The position numbers were made by a program, and so were the translations under genes. A stretch of DNA of 64,000 nucleotides from Salipaludibacillus neizhouensis (lineage in GTDB: Bacteria; Bacillota; Bacilli; Bacillales; Salisediminibacteriaceae): NCBI RefSeq assembly GCF_002886185.1, contig NZ_KZ614147.1, forward strand, positions 1,213,187 through 1,277,186, given 5' to 3'. Below, one piece after another: positions 9,282 to 17,587 of the stretch. Within the stretch, counting starts at the first letter, position 1. The number at the start of each line of letters is the position of its first letter. Below the pieces are notes generated by a model that saw only the letters and a list, made by a program, of their open reading frames with translations, made no database searches and had not been told where the DNA came from.

Positions 9282-10802
9282 ATGTACGAGAAATCCGATA
9301 CAGTAGAAGTTTGCTTAGAGGCGAAACAAATTTCTAAGATTTATCCTGGTACGTTAGCTCTGGATAAGGTCGATATTAAACTGTACCGTGGAAAAGTAAA
9401 TGTACTCATCGGCGAAAATGGAGCAGGTAAATCGACGCTCATGAAAATCATTGCTGGGGTTGAACAACCAACCGAGGGAACGATTCTGTTTCATGGAAAT
9501 GAGGTTTCTTTTACGAATACGAGGGAAGCTGCAGAAGCGGGTATTGGTATTATTCATCAGGAGTTAAATTTATTCCCAAATTTAACGGTGGCCCAAAATA
9601 TCTTCATGGCGAGGGAAAAAACGAAATACGGCAAAATAAATGAGGGAGAGCACAATAAACAGACAAAAGATGTCCTGCAAAAATTAGAACAGGCCATTGA
9701 ACCGGATAAAATTGTTGGAGAACTTAGAGTAGGACAACAACAAATTATCGAAATTGCTAAAACAATGATTCAGAAAGAGTTAAGTATATTAATTATGGAT
9801 GAACCGACGTCATCATTAAGTAACAAAGAGGTCGAAGTTTTGTTTCATTTAATAGAAGAATTAAAGCAACAAGGTGTTGCCATTGTTTATATCTCACACC
9901 GAATGGAAGAGATTATGCGGATAGGCGATACTGTTACGATACTTAGGGATGGAAAACTTGTTGCTTCAGAACGCGTGAGTGAAATAGATCTCCCGTGGAT
10001 CGTAGAAAAAATGGTAGGTCACAGCGGCAAAAAAATTAAGAAAAACGAACATAAAAAACTAGGAAAGGAAATATTGAAAGTAGAAAATTTAGTACTTCCA
10101 AGAGAAGATGGTTTAGCCCTAGATGATGTCTCGTTTTCGCTATTTGAAGGAGAGATTCTTGGTATTTATGGGATGTTAGGAGCGGGAAGGACGGAAATTC
10201 TAGAATGTCTGATGGGCAGAAATAAAGATGTCAAAGGTGACTTTTTTGTAGATGGGAAGTATGCCAAGCCCAAGTCTGTTCCAGATCAAATTAGTAAAGG
10301 ATTTGCTTATATACCAGAAGACCGTCAAAAAGAGGGGTTAATCCAATCTTTATCCGTTGCGAAGAATTTAACGATCTCGAGTCTAAAAAATTACACGTGG
10401 TTTTTCCATCTATTGAAAAAGCAGGAAGAGAACGCAGTCACAGAAACAATTAAAAACTTTTTCATTAAAGTTTCCAACAGTGATCTTCCTATTTACTCAT
10501 TAAGTGGCGGAAACCAACAAAAAGTAGTGATTGGTAAATCCATTTTAACTTCACCTAAAATATTGCTCTTAGACGAGCCAACTAGAGGAATAGATATATC
10601 TGCCAAAGCTGATGTGTTTGAGATTGTCAATAAATTGGCAGACCAGGGGATCGCAGTGATATTGGTTTCCTCAGAGCTTAATGAAATGATTAATGTTGCT
10701 GATAGGGTCATTGTCCTGTCCAAGGGTAAGGTTACAGGAGAATTTACTGGAAGTGGTGTGAACGAACAATCACTTATGAGAGCAGCAACGGGTGGGGAAT
10801 AA
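9282..10802 (+). CDS. Sugar ABC transporter ATPase (RbsA/MglA type, two ATPase domains)
   Basis: 506 residues with duplicated ABC domains. The first has Walker A GENGAGKST, Q-loop IIHQELNLF, a divergent signature (LRVGQQQIIEIAKTM) and Walker B ILIMDEPTSSL. The second has the atypical Walker A YGMLGAGRTE, signature LSGGNQQKVVIGK and Walker B ILLLDEPTRGID. This architecture is specific to ribose/galactose/xylose-class importers, where one polypeptide energises a permease homodimer. It follows the DUF2291-like gene closely (GGAGG at 9265-9269) and precedes the permease. Confidence 0.95.
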   Translation: MYEKSDTVEVCLEAKQISKIYPGTLALDKVDIKLYRGKVNVLIGENGAGKSTLMKIIAGVEQPTEGTILFHGNEVSFTNTREAAEAGIGIIHQELNLFPNLTVAQNIFMAREKTKYGKINEGEHNKQTKDVLQKLEQAIEPDKIVGELRVGQQQIIEIAKTMIQKELSILIMDEPTSSLSNKEVEVLFHLIEELKQQGVAIVYISHRMEEIMRIGDTVTILRDGKLVASERVSEIDLPWIVEKMVGHSGKKIKKNEHKKLGKEILKVENLVLPREDGLALDDVSFSLFEGEILGIYGMLGAGRTEILECLMGRNKDVKGDFFVDGKYAKPKSVPDQISKGFAYIPEDRQKEGLIQSLSVAKNLTISSLKNYTWFFHLLKKQEENAVTETIKNFFIKVSNSDLPIYSLSGGNQQKVVIGKSILTSPKILLLDEPTRGIDISAKADVFEIVNKLADQGIAVILVSSELNEMINVADRVIVLSKGKVTGEFTGSGVNEQSLMRAATGGE

Positions 10803-10843
10803 CCACTTTAAAAAAGATAAGGTTTAGAAGAGGGGGAATAAAA

Positions 10844-11908
10844 ATGCCTGAACCTACACCAAGCGTGGAAAAACCATTAAAACAAAAACAAAGCAGATCG
10901 ATTAAAATGGTGCTTTTAAAAGGTAGGACATTTATTGCATTAATATTATTATTGATTATTTTTAGTATGTTAATTCCTAACTTTCTTTCGCCGCATAATT
11001 TGATATTGATATCCAAACATGTTGTTTTATATGCAATTCTCGGTATTGGGATGACCTTTGTCATTGTAACAGGTGGAATAGATTTATCGGTTGGTTCAAT
11101 TGTTGGTTTGTCAGCCATGTTTGCCGGTGGATTAATCTATGAGGGCTTAGTACTCGATCCATTTGGAGTGACGATTTATTTCAGCATCATAAATGTCATT
11201 CTATTAACATTAATATTTGGAGCATTGATCGGTAGTGTGAATGGATTCATGATAACGAAGTTCAACGTTCCACCGTTTATCGCAACTTTAGGAATGCTTT
11301 ACGTAGCAAGGGGATTCGCATTATTACGTTCTGAGGGATCAACTTTTCCAAACTTATCAGGTACTGCAGAACATGGTAATACAGGTTTCTCCATTCTCGG
11401 TTCAGGAACCGTTTTAGGATTGCCGTTATCGATTTGGATCATGGTGTTAATAGGTGTTATTGCAGCGTATATTTTCAAGAAAACACCATTTGGTTGGCAT
11501 ATATTTGCTGTTGGTGGAAATGAAAAGGCCGCGGATATTTCAGGGGTGAGAGTCAATAAAGTTAAATTGTTAGTGTATATGGTTTCCGGGTTGTGTGCGG
11601 CGATGGTTGGTTTGATTGTAGCCTCACAGCTGGGAGCAGCCCATCCTGCGACAGGAGAAACTTGGGAACTAAATGCAATTGCTGCAACCGTTTTAGGTGG
11701 CACATCATTAGCAGGTGGTCGAGGAAGTATTGGCGGTACAATTATGGGTGCTTTCGTCATAGGTGTACTTAGCGATGGTATGGTTATGATGGGTGTTTCA
11801 GAGTTTTGGCAAATGGTTATAACTGGCGGAGTAATTGTACTCGCTGTAATCGTAGACCAATTCCAAGGAAGACTACAACACAAAATGGCCCTAGAACAAC
11901 GTGTCTAG
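10844..11908 (+). CDS. Ribose-type ABC transporter permease
   Basis: 354 residues, hydrophobic, about eight to ten membrane segments, of the RbsC/AraH (BPD_transp_2) family: LYAILGIGMTFVIVTGGIDLSVGSIVGLSAM early, and AVGGNEKAADISGVRVNKVKLLVYMVSG with the conserved GGNE/A motif for ATPase contact in the middle. It has a charged N-terminal cytoplasmic extension of about 25 residues. It is the last gene of the operon and is followed by a hairpin repeat and a strong terminator. It should form the translocation pore for the sugar bound by the lipoprotein encoded at 7440. Confidence 0.94.
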   Translation: MPEPTPSVEKPLKQKQSRSIKMVLLKGRTFIALILLLIIFSMLIPNFLSPHNLILISKHVVLYAILGIGMTFVIVTGGIDLSVGSIVGLSAMFAGGLIYEGLVLDPFGVTIYFSIINVILLTLIFGALIGSVNGFMITKFNVPPFIATLGMLYVARGFALLRSEGSTFPNLSGTAEHGNTGFSILGSGTVLGLPLSIWIMVLIGVIAAYIFKKTPFGWHIFAVGGNEKAADISGVRVNKVKLLVYMVSGLCAAMVGLIVASQLGAAHPATGETWELNAIAATVLGGTSLAGGRGSIGGTIMGAFVIGVLSDGMVMMGVSEFWQMVITGGVIVLAVIVDQFQGRLQHKMALEQRV

Positions 11909-11936
11909 GAAACAAAGGGACGGTTCTCTGCTTCCT
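11908..11936. repeat. GGGACGG hairpin repeat, copy 1
   Basis: AGGGACGGTTCTCTGCTTCC at 11916-11935, found four times in 3.4 kb. In this copy the outer arm is only AGGAA/TTCCT. The inner AGGGA/TCTCT pairs (one G-U) around CGGT. It begins at the permease stop codon. Confidence 0.8.
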
Positions 11937-11987
11937 GAAAGTCACTCTTGGAATTCAGGTCGCCAGCGATCGCTCACTTACCTCTAA

Positions 11988-12029
11988 AAGGGCAAAGAAA
12001 AAGTAGAAATCACCTTTTTCTTTGCCCTT
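11988..12029 (+). terminator. Rho-independent terminator of the sugar operon
   Basis: A perfect 16-base stem (AAGGGCAAAGAAAAAG with its complement) around a 10-base loop, followed by TAATAG rather than a long T run; the T-rich arm itself supplies U residues. It ends the unit that started at 2573 or 7440. Confidence 0.75.
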
Positions 12030-12076
12030 AATAGATTCTCATTTAGGCGCCGTTCCTAGCACTATCCGATTTTGCT

Positions 12077-12319
12077 TTGAAATTGCTTAAAGAGGATGAA
12101 TTCCGAACAAATTCTATAACAATAAATAATGTATTAGTTTTAAGAAAGGTTGACACCTCAACTTTAGTTGATGCAACGATTGATAAAATTGAAAATGAAA
12201 TTAAAGATATGACAATTGCCATATTTGATTCAAAGAAAAGTACTACTTTAATTCTCCCCTTCCATCAAATACTTCACTCATTCCAAATATTTAGAATCTG
12301 TCGCAGATCACGTACATAA
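12077..12319 (+). pseudogene. Short unassigned reading frame, possibly degenerate
   Basis: An 80-codon frame opening with TTG and without a ribosome site. Its first two thirds look protein-like (NNVLVLRKVDTSTLVDATIDKIENEIKDM), then the composition changes. A different frame from about 12248 reads SPSIKYFTHSKYLESVADHVHN before a stop near 12340, which would fit a frameshifted remnant. I do not recognise the family. It may simply be non-coding. Confidence 0.25.
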
Positions 12320-12525
12320 TTGTGAATCAAGCGTGACTAGTAAGTAGGTATTTGGTTACAATTTTCAGCCTACTTTTGACCAATCATAAGGAAAATTTTA
12401 CCTTAATATTAGATAGATTCTATTTAAAATTGTTCTACATAATTTGGAGAAATTGCGTGTGCCTGCACAAACCTTATTTTAAGTTATAATAAGTTAACTA
12501 GAATAGAAAAAAGGTGTGAATATGG

Positions 12526-13350
12526 ATGACCCCATTATTAAATTTTTCCAGGTACATAAGTGAAGATGCGGAATCTTTAGCTAGTGAAGTTGTTGAAGGT
12601 GTTCTAAGCAGAATGAAACTAGATATTCCGCAATTGGAAAAAGAGCAAGCCAATGTTATGTATATTGAGCTTTTTGGATTTTTGGGAGAGTCATTAATTG
12701 ATGAAGACAAAGAAGTGTTTCCAGATACCTTAATTGAGTGGAGTAAAAAAAATGCAGAAATGCAAGTGTCATCTGGAGGGGGAATTTCAGAAATTGTTAG
12801 GCGTTATCCACCAACACGGGAAGTCTTTAATGAAATAATAACAGGAATTAGTATAGAGATTGGTTTGTCTGTAAACGAAAATGCTTTTGTGTTAAAAAGG
12901 GTAAACACGTTGTTAGATGTCAGCTTAAATGAAACCTTTTTATCATTCGAACGTCTTTCCGATAAGTTCAAGAAAGATAAACAAAAAGAACTCCTAAAAT
13001 TGTCGGCACCTATTGTGCCTGTTAAAGATAATACCGTGATTCTCCCACTGATTGGTGATGTTGATACGAATAGTGTCAAACATATATTGGACAATGTCGT
13101 TCCTAGAATTGCTGAAATGGGAGTTAAATATGTGATAGCTGATTTTTCGGGTGCCTTAACAATTAATGTTCAAATTGCACAATCGCTTCATAAAATAGGG
13201 GGGACGCTTCGTTTAATGGGTATAGATGTAGTTATTGCAGGTTTACGTCCTGATATGGTACAAACAGTTGTAAAAAGTAATATTGATATGTCTGCTATCA
13301 AGTCTTTTGCTAGTGTTAAGCAAGCTTTAGAGAGCATTCAGGAAGCGTAG
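12526..13350 (+). CDS. RsbR-family stressosome protein with C-terminal STAS domain
   Basis: 274 residues from ATG 12526 (AAGGTG at 12511-12516). The N-terminal 140 residues are a helical globin-like sensor region as in RsbR co-antagonists. Residues about 165-272 form the STAS domain (VILPLIGDVDTNSVKHILDNVVPRI, YVIADFSGALTINVQIAQSL, GLRPDMVQTVV). In the sigma-B pathway RsbR paralogues build the stressosome with RsbS and are phosphorylated by RsbT. The threonine in the GLRPxxxQT segment is present, but the earlier site that is usually D-T in RsbRA-like proteins reads N-V here, so phosphorylation may differ. No rsbS or rsbT is adjacent. The stop codon lies inside a hairpin repeat. Confidence 0.85.
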   Translation: MTPLLNFSRYISEDAESLASEVVEGVLSRMKLDIPQLEKEQANVMYIELFGFLGESLIDEDKEVFPDTLIEWSKKNAEMQVSSGGGISEIVRRYPPTREVFNEIITGISIEIGLSVNENAFVLKRVNTLLDVSLNETFLSFERLSDKFKKDKQKELLKLSAPIVPVKDNTVILPLIGDVDTNSVKHILDNVVPRIAEMGVKYVIADFSGALTINVQIAQSLHKIGGTLRLMGIDVVIAGLRPDMVQTVVKSNIDMSAIKSFASVKQALESIQEA

Positions 13351-13369
13351 GGACGGTTCTCTGCTTCCT
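13340..13369. repeat. GGGACGG hairpin repeat, copy 2 (best-formed)
   Basis: AGGAAGC pairs with GCTTCCT as outer stem and AGGGA with TCTCT as inner stem around loop CGGT. The stop codon of the RsbR-type gene (13348-13350) lies within it. Confidence 0.8.
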
Positions 13370-13493
13370 AATTATTGGATTAGATGAGACTATAAGTTGA
13401 GAATAAACGTGAGTCACCCAGGTTGTTTTTCGTTCTGTACATGCTATGACCATAAATAGGTTATACTATACATAGTAGCTAAGGAGGAATCGT

Positions 13494-13787
13494 ATGGATT
13501 TAGAAAATGTATGGGAAACGAAAGAAACGCTGAGAGAAGAATGGCGTGAGCATAAAGATATTCTAGTGGGAGCAAAATTTTCAGGAGCAAAAAAAGAGTG
13601 GGAAAAATTATTTACACAAATTCTAAATGCTAATGGGATTCTTCTTCAATCGAACAAAAAAAGTGAACAGTACTTTGTAGAAGAAAACACTGGTGTAAAA
13701 CTTCAGGGCGGCGATTTAAAAGAACGGCTTGAAAGCTTTTTAGAAGAAGGTGTTATTACCAAAATCGCCTATCATTACGGATTTTAG
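13494..13787 (+). CDS. Small hypothetical protein, 97 residues
   Basis: It has a strong ribosome site (AAGGAGG about 8 bases before ATG 13494) and its own terminator at 13812, so it is probably expressed as a single gene. The protein is charged, rich in Glu and Lys, predicted helical at its start (LENVWETKETLREEWREH), with a central Lys/Gly segment and a C-terminal helix ending AYHYGF. No signal peptide or membrane segment. I do not recognise a family. Confidence 0.75.
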   Translation: MDLENVWETKETLREEWREHKDILVGAKFSGAKKEWEKLFTQILNANGILLQSNKKSEQYFVEENTGVKLQGGDLKERLESFLEEGVITKIAYHYGF

Positions 13788-13811
13788 GTTCTTGATAGAC
13801 AATGATATAAG

Positions 13812-13856
13812 AAAAGGGCATTGAAAAAGTCGATTTACTTTTTTCAATGCCCTTTT
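13812..13856 (+). terminator. Rho-independent terminator
   Basis: AAAAGGGCATTGAAAAA pairs with TTTTTCAATGCCCTTTT (17 bases) shortly after the stop at 13787. Confidence 0.85.
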
Positions 13857-13862
13857 AGTCGT

Positions 13863-13889
13863 GGAAGCGCAGGGACGGTTCTCTGCTTC
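13863..13889. repeat. GGGACGG hairpin repeat, copy 3
   Basis: GGAAGCGC then AGGGACGGTTCTCTGCTTC; GAAGC/GCTTC outer stem and AGGGA/TCTCT inner stem. It directly follows the terminator at 13812-13856. Confidence 0.75.
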
Positions 13890-14102
13890 AAAAGGCTAAA
13901 TTCAAAGATAAATCAGCTATATTTCTAATCAGATATCCGGAAGCTCTCCAACTTTAGGTACACAAGAACATTAAGAGTCTCTATTTGAACGTAATTAATC
14001 TTAAAATAGTCATCAAAAAAGCAAACTGTTATGTTATGATAATAGTTATCTGATTTTTTCAAATATATGATTATTTAATTACTATAAAGGGTGGGGAATT
14101 TC

Positions 14103-15290
14103 GTGAAATATGGGTTTGCACAACGTGTTCGTTACATGCGATCTTCAGCTGTTAGAGATATTTTAAAGGTTGCTAATAAAGAGAATGTGATCTCCTTTGC
14201 AGGAGGAATGCCGGATGAGGATCTTTTTCCGGTAGAGGCAGTGCGCCATGCATTTGATAAAGCTCTTACTTCCGGCAATAAAACCCTTCAATATGGAGAG
14301 ACGGAAGGTGTGATGGAGTTACGCGAGATATTAGTGGATAGGATGATGAAAAAAGGGATTCATCGGAAAGCAGAAGATATTTTAGTGACTTCCGGATCCC
14401 AGCAAGCGATTGACTTGTTCTCCAGAATTATGTTTAATCCGGGGGATATTGTCTTAACAGAGAATCCAACGTATCTTGCAGCTTTGCAAGTGTTCAACTC
14501 CTATGAAGTTAACATTGTTCCCGTAAAATCGGATAATGATGGCATGATTCAAGAAGATCTTGAAGAAAAAATTGTAAGGTTAAAGCCAAAATGTATTTAT
14601 GTTGTTCCTACATACTCAAACCCGGATGGCAAAGTGTGGTCGCTTGAACGTCGGAAGCATTTACTTGCGCTGGCTAATAAGTACCATGTTGTGATTTTTG
14701 AGGATGATCCATATGGTGATCTTCAGTTTGATTCCGCGGAAAAGGTTCCGCCTTTAGCTTCGATGGATGACAATAAATATGTCCTTTATACGAGCACTTT
14801 TTCGAAAACAGTGGTGCCGGCACTGCGAACTGGCTGGATTGTTGGACCGCATCAAATCATCCGTTTAATGGCCCAAGCGAAGCAAGCAACAGACTTGCAC
14901 ACGAACTCCCTTTCTCAACATGCCTTGATTCATTTAATGAATGATTTTGATATTGATAATCACATACAGACTCTCATATCTGCATACCGGGAAAGAATGT
15001 ATATTATGAAAGGTTTGCTTGATAGCGTGGATAATGATGAAATAAGTTACGTGACCCCGCGTGGAGGAATGTTCCTCTGGGTCAATTTACCTAAGCAAGT
15101 GAATACAACAAAACTGTTAACTACGGCTGTTGATCACGGTGTAGCATACGTTCCAGGTGCTCCATTTTATGTAAAAAAGCCGAATCAAAACACACTTCGG
15201 CTAAACTTCACAAATGCCAAACCAGACCAAATAAAACTAGGGATGGAACGGCTCGTTTCTGTGATAGGGGACGGTTCTCTGCTTCCTTAA
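14103..15290 (+). CDS. PLP-dependent aminotransferase, class I/II (fold type I)
   Basis: 395 residues from GTG 14103; the purine-rich GGGTGGGG directly upstream favours it over GTG 14091. The pattern is that of the 2-aminoadipate/aromatic aminotransferase branch (LysN/ARO8-like): VISFAGGMPDEDLFPVEA, YGETEGVMELREIL, VTSGSQQAIDLFSRI, YVVPTYSNPDG, EDDPYGDL and the PLP lysine in TSTFSKTVVPALRTGW (about residue 236). It swaps amino groups between an amino acid and a 2-oxoacid; exact substrates cannot be told. It stands alone with its own terminator. Oddly, its last residues (GDGSLLP) are encoded by a copy of the GGGACGG repeat. Confidence 0.9.
   Translation: MKYGFAQRVRYMRSSAVRDILKVANKENVISFAGGMPDEDLFPVEAVRHAFDKALTSGNKTLQYGETEGVMELREILVDRMMKKGIHRKAEDILVTSGSQQAIDLFSRIMFNPGDIVLTENPTYLAALQVFNSYEVNIVPVKSDNDGMIQEDLEEKIVRLKPKCIYVVPTYSNPDGKVWSLERRKHLLALANKYHVVIFEDDPYGDLQFDSAEKVPPLASMDDNKYVLYTSTFSKTVVPALRTGWIVGPHQIIRLMAQAKQATDLHTNSLSQHALIHLMNDFDIDNHIQTLISAYRERMYIMKGLLDSVDNDEISYVTPRGGMFLWVNLPKQVNTTKLLTTAVDHGVAYVPGAPFYVKKPNQNTLRLNFTNAKPDQIKLGMERLVSVIGDGSLLP
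15266..15286. repeat. GGGACGG repeat, copy 4, inside the aminotransferase 3' end
   Basis: AGGGGACGGTTCTCTGCTTCC without the left GGAAGC arm. It is read in frame as the last residues of the aminotransferase before TAA at 15288-15290. Confidence 0.75.
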
Positions 15291-15318
15291 TCGGGAGCGA
15301 CTTTACAGATTCCAAGTA

Positions 15319-15360
15319 CACAAAAACAACTCCCAAAAACCTTTGGGAGTTGTTTTTGTG
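15319..15360. terminator. Bidirectional terminator between aminotransferase and EAL gene
   Basis: A 19-base perfect stem (CACAAAAACAACTCCCAAA with its complement) and a 4-base loop, with T-rich arms on both strands, between convergent genes. Confidence 0.85.
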
Positions 15361-15401
15361 TGCCCGTTTTACACACTATACCAGTCATTCAAACTGAGAC
15401 A

Positions 15402-16250
15402 CTAGCAACTAGCGATACTCGCTGATGGAAGTAGCTGAGGAAAGTGAGGGGAGGTTTGCGGGTGTTCAATAAAATACCCTTGCACGAAAGTAATTCCGAG
15501 CTCACGGATGGTTGCAAGCTCCGCTTTTTCTTCGATTCCTTCTGCAATCACTTCTGCTCCGGTCGCTTTTGCATAGCGAACAAATAAAGAAACAAGTGCT
15601 TGCTGAGAAGGAGAGTGATGAATGTCTTGAATGAAGGAGCGGTCCAATTTTATATAATCCGGTTGTAAATGTAGAATCGTTTTTAAACTGTTATAGCCGG
15701 AACCGACGTCATCGATAGCAATGCGAAATCCCTGAGAACGATAGTTATCGACGACTTTTTTCAATCGGGCATAATCAGAAACATTTTGTTTTTCGGTGAT
15801 TTCAAAAACGACCTGTTCAGGACGAAGACCGATCTTTTCCAATACTTTTCGTGTAGCACCTTGCTTATAGAGTTCATCCTCTAATACATTCGGGTGGACG
15901 TTGAGGAATAATTTCGTCTTTCGTTTTTCCTGACAATCCGTTTGCTGTGAATAAATCGTCAAAGCCTTTTCCCGTGCCGTTCGCTCGTAGCAAAAAACCT
16001 GATTCGATTTTCCTAAGAAATCGTAAAAAGTCTCGACATATGGGAATATATCTGAATTCTTCGGTCTGTTTAAAACCTCTTGGCCGACCGTTTCTCCGCT
16101 GGCAAGATGGACGATCGGTTGAAAATAGGGAGTCATCGTTTCATTTTTGATGATTTGATCAAGTTCTTGATGTTGTTTGTGCTCTTGGTGAACTTGGTGC
16201 CAAGCCGAGTGTAAAGAGCGCAAGACATCAAGTAAGTAGGAGTGCTTCAC
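15402..16250 (-). CDS. EAL-domain protein, probable cyclic-di-GMP phosphodiesterase
   Basis: 282 residues: a helical N-terminal region of about 35 residues, then one EAL domain (about 38-270). Visible motif residues are EVLNR in place of [30 protein letters not shown] (the DDFGTG loop), YIKLDRSFI and VIAEGIE, so the metal and catalytic Glu/Asp/Lys positions look intact and activity is plausible. No membrane segment, GGDEF or PAS domain. Its ATG overlaps the end of the upstream chemoreceptor gene by 4 bases, so the two are co-translated and probably act together, linking a sensor to cyclic-di-GMP removal. The terminator at 15319-15360 ends the unit. Confidence 0.9.
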   Translation of the reverse strand: MKHSYLLDVLRSLHSAWHQVHQEHKQHQELDQIIKNETMTPYFQPIVHLASGETVGQEVLNRPKNSDIFPYVETFYDFLGKSNQVFCYERTAREKALTIYSQQTDCQEKRKTKLFLNVHPNVLEDELYKQGATRKVLEKIGLRPEQVVFEITEKQNVSDYARLKKVVDNYRSQGFRIAIDDVGSGYNSLKTILHLQPDYIKLDRSFIQDIHHSPSQQALVSLFVRYAKATGAEVIAEGIEEKAELATIRELGITFVQGYFIEHPQTSPHFPQLLPSASIASC

Positions 16251-17404
16251 AGGAAAGTTTCTCCTGTATTAACCACGTTATTACTTGTTGCTTCTCTTAA
16301 ACTGCGAATAAAGCTCATCGATTCGTCACTGCACTGTTTCACAGCGTCGGCTTGTTTTGCCATGTTTTTCAACATCTGACTTACCTGGGTAACTTCCTCA
16401 TGCAGAGCGGAAAATTCTTCATTTGTACTCATCAATTTTTGGCGAAATTGATTCATTTTTTCCTGAGATTGGTGTTGTTGTGTTGTTGTTTGTGCAATGA
16501 CGTTTGTGGTTTCGTGGACATCGGTTTGAATAATTTTCGTTGCCAATTTTGTCTCTACTGCTAGGGCTCGAACTTCTTTTGCAACAACGGCAAATCCTTT
16601 TCCTGCCTCACCAGCTCTTGCTGCTTCAATTGTTGCATTCAAGGAGAGAATATTAACTTTGTCGGTGATCATTTCGATCGTATTTAGTGCTGTGGTGATC
16701 GCCTTGGCTTTTTCATTCAATTTTGTAACGGTTCGTTGCTGCTCTTCCATATCCAACCATTGCGATTTCGCGTGGATGATCATTTCTGTCATGAAATCGC
16801 GGCTTTTCTCAGCACGTTTGCCAATTGCACCAGCAGTATCCTGACCTTGAAAGCTTGTTTGTTCAACTTGCTGAACGTCTTCTTCAATCGTCTGAACATG
16901 GGCTTCTAATTGTGTCAAATAGGCCTGTTGGTCAGCGCGAATGAGGTCCTGAACCGATGCGGAAAGTTCCATTAAATCAGTCATCGTCAAATACCCGACA
17001 AGAAGAGAATTTACCTCAATAAATACTGCGTCAAATTTATCTTTCTCTTCCCGCTGAAGGGCCTGAGATATGATCTCGGAGACAGGATGATTCAAGGTGA
17101 AAACGAGAGGATTTTTTTTAGCGAAAATATGTATTGGCCGGTTGATAAATAAACTGAAACCGAAGCGTGAACCCATTTTTTGATAAAAGTGATTGATCAT
17201 GATGTAGCCTTGATGATGAAAAGGCTCCTCAATTACAATACACTCCGTCTTCGAACTCTTTAAATAATCAACGAGATTTGCGCTCACTTTATAGGCATCC
17301 ATGCGGTGAATGGTGCGCATCGTCTTTTGTATGAGTTGTGACTCCTGAGAATCGCTAGTGAATTTTAAGTGTTTGTTGGTTTCAACCGTTACTAAAGACA
17401 CCAT
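16247..17404 (-). CDS. Cytoplasmic chemoreceptor-like protein with N-terminal CBS pair
   Basis: 385 residues without membrane segments. Residues about 35-150 look like a tandem CBS pair of the kind found in GGDEF/EAL proteins ([18 protein letters not shown]...[18 protein letters not shown], then [24 protein letters not shown]). Residues about 160-380 are a coiled-coil signalling domain with the methyl-accepting hairpin tip: [31 protein letters not shown]. Such receptors control CheA or other partners; a CBS pair would sense an adenine nucleotide. The gene has AAGGAGG before its ATG and is followed, with 4 bases of overlap, by the EAL phosphodiesterase gene. The pairing suggests joint control of motility or cyclic-di-GMP. 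Confidence 0.85.
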   Translation of the reverse strand: MVSLVTVETNKHLKFTSDSQESQLIQKTMRTIHRMDAYKVSANLVDYLKSSKTECIVIEEPFHHQGYIMINHFYQKMGSRFGFSLFINRPIHIFAKKNPLVFTLNHPVSEIISQALQREEKDKFDAVFIEVNSLLVGYLTMTDLMELSASVQDLIRADQQAYLTQLEAHVQTIEEDVQQVEQTSFQGQDTAGAIGKRAEKSRDFMTEMIIHAKSQWLDMEEQQRTVTKLNEKAKAITTALNTIEMITDKVNILSLNATIEAARAGEAGKGFAVVAKEVRALAVETKLATKIIQTDVHETTNVIAQTTTQQHQSQEKMNQFRQKLMSTNEEFSALHEEVTQVSQMLKNMAKQADAVKQCSDESMSFIRSLREATSNNVVNTGETFL

Positions 17405-17547
17405 ACCTATGACCTCCTTCTGATATGTTATATTATGCCAGTCATTTGTTAAGGTAATGTAAATATATAATAAAGTCTTTGTGAAGTTAGATGTCGCCTT
17501 AAATTTTAGGTGAAATAGATTTTTCTAGTGGATAAATAATAGACAGT

Positions 17548-17585
17548 AAAAAGGACAAGAGGATTTCAAACCTCTTGTCCTTTTT
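17548..17585 (-). terminator. Terminator of the subtilase gene
   Basis: AAAAAGGACAAGAGG pairs with CCTCTTGTCCTTTTT (15 bases) directly after the stop of the minus-strand protease gene. Confidence 0.85.
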
Positions 17586-17587
17586 CT

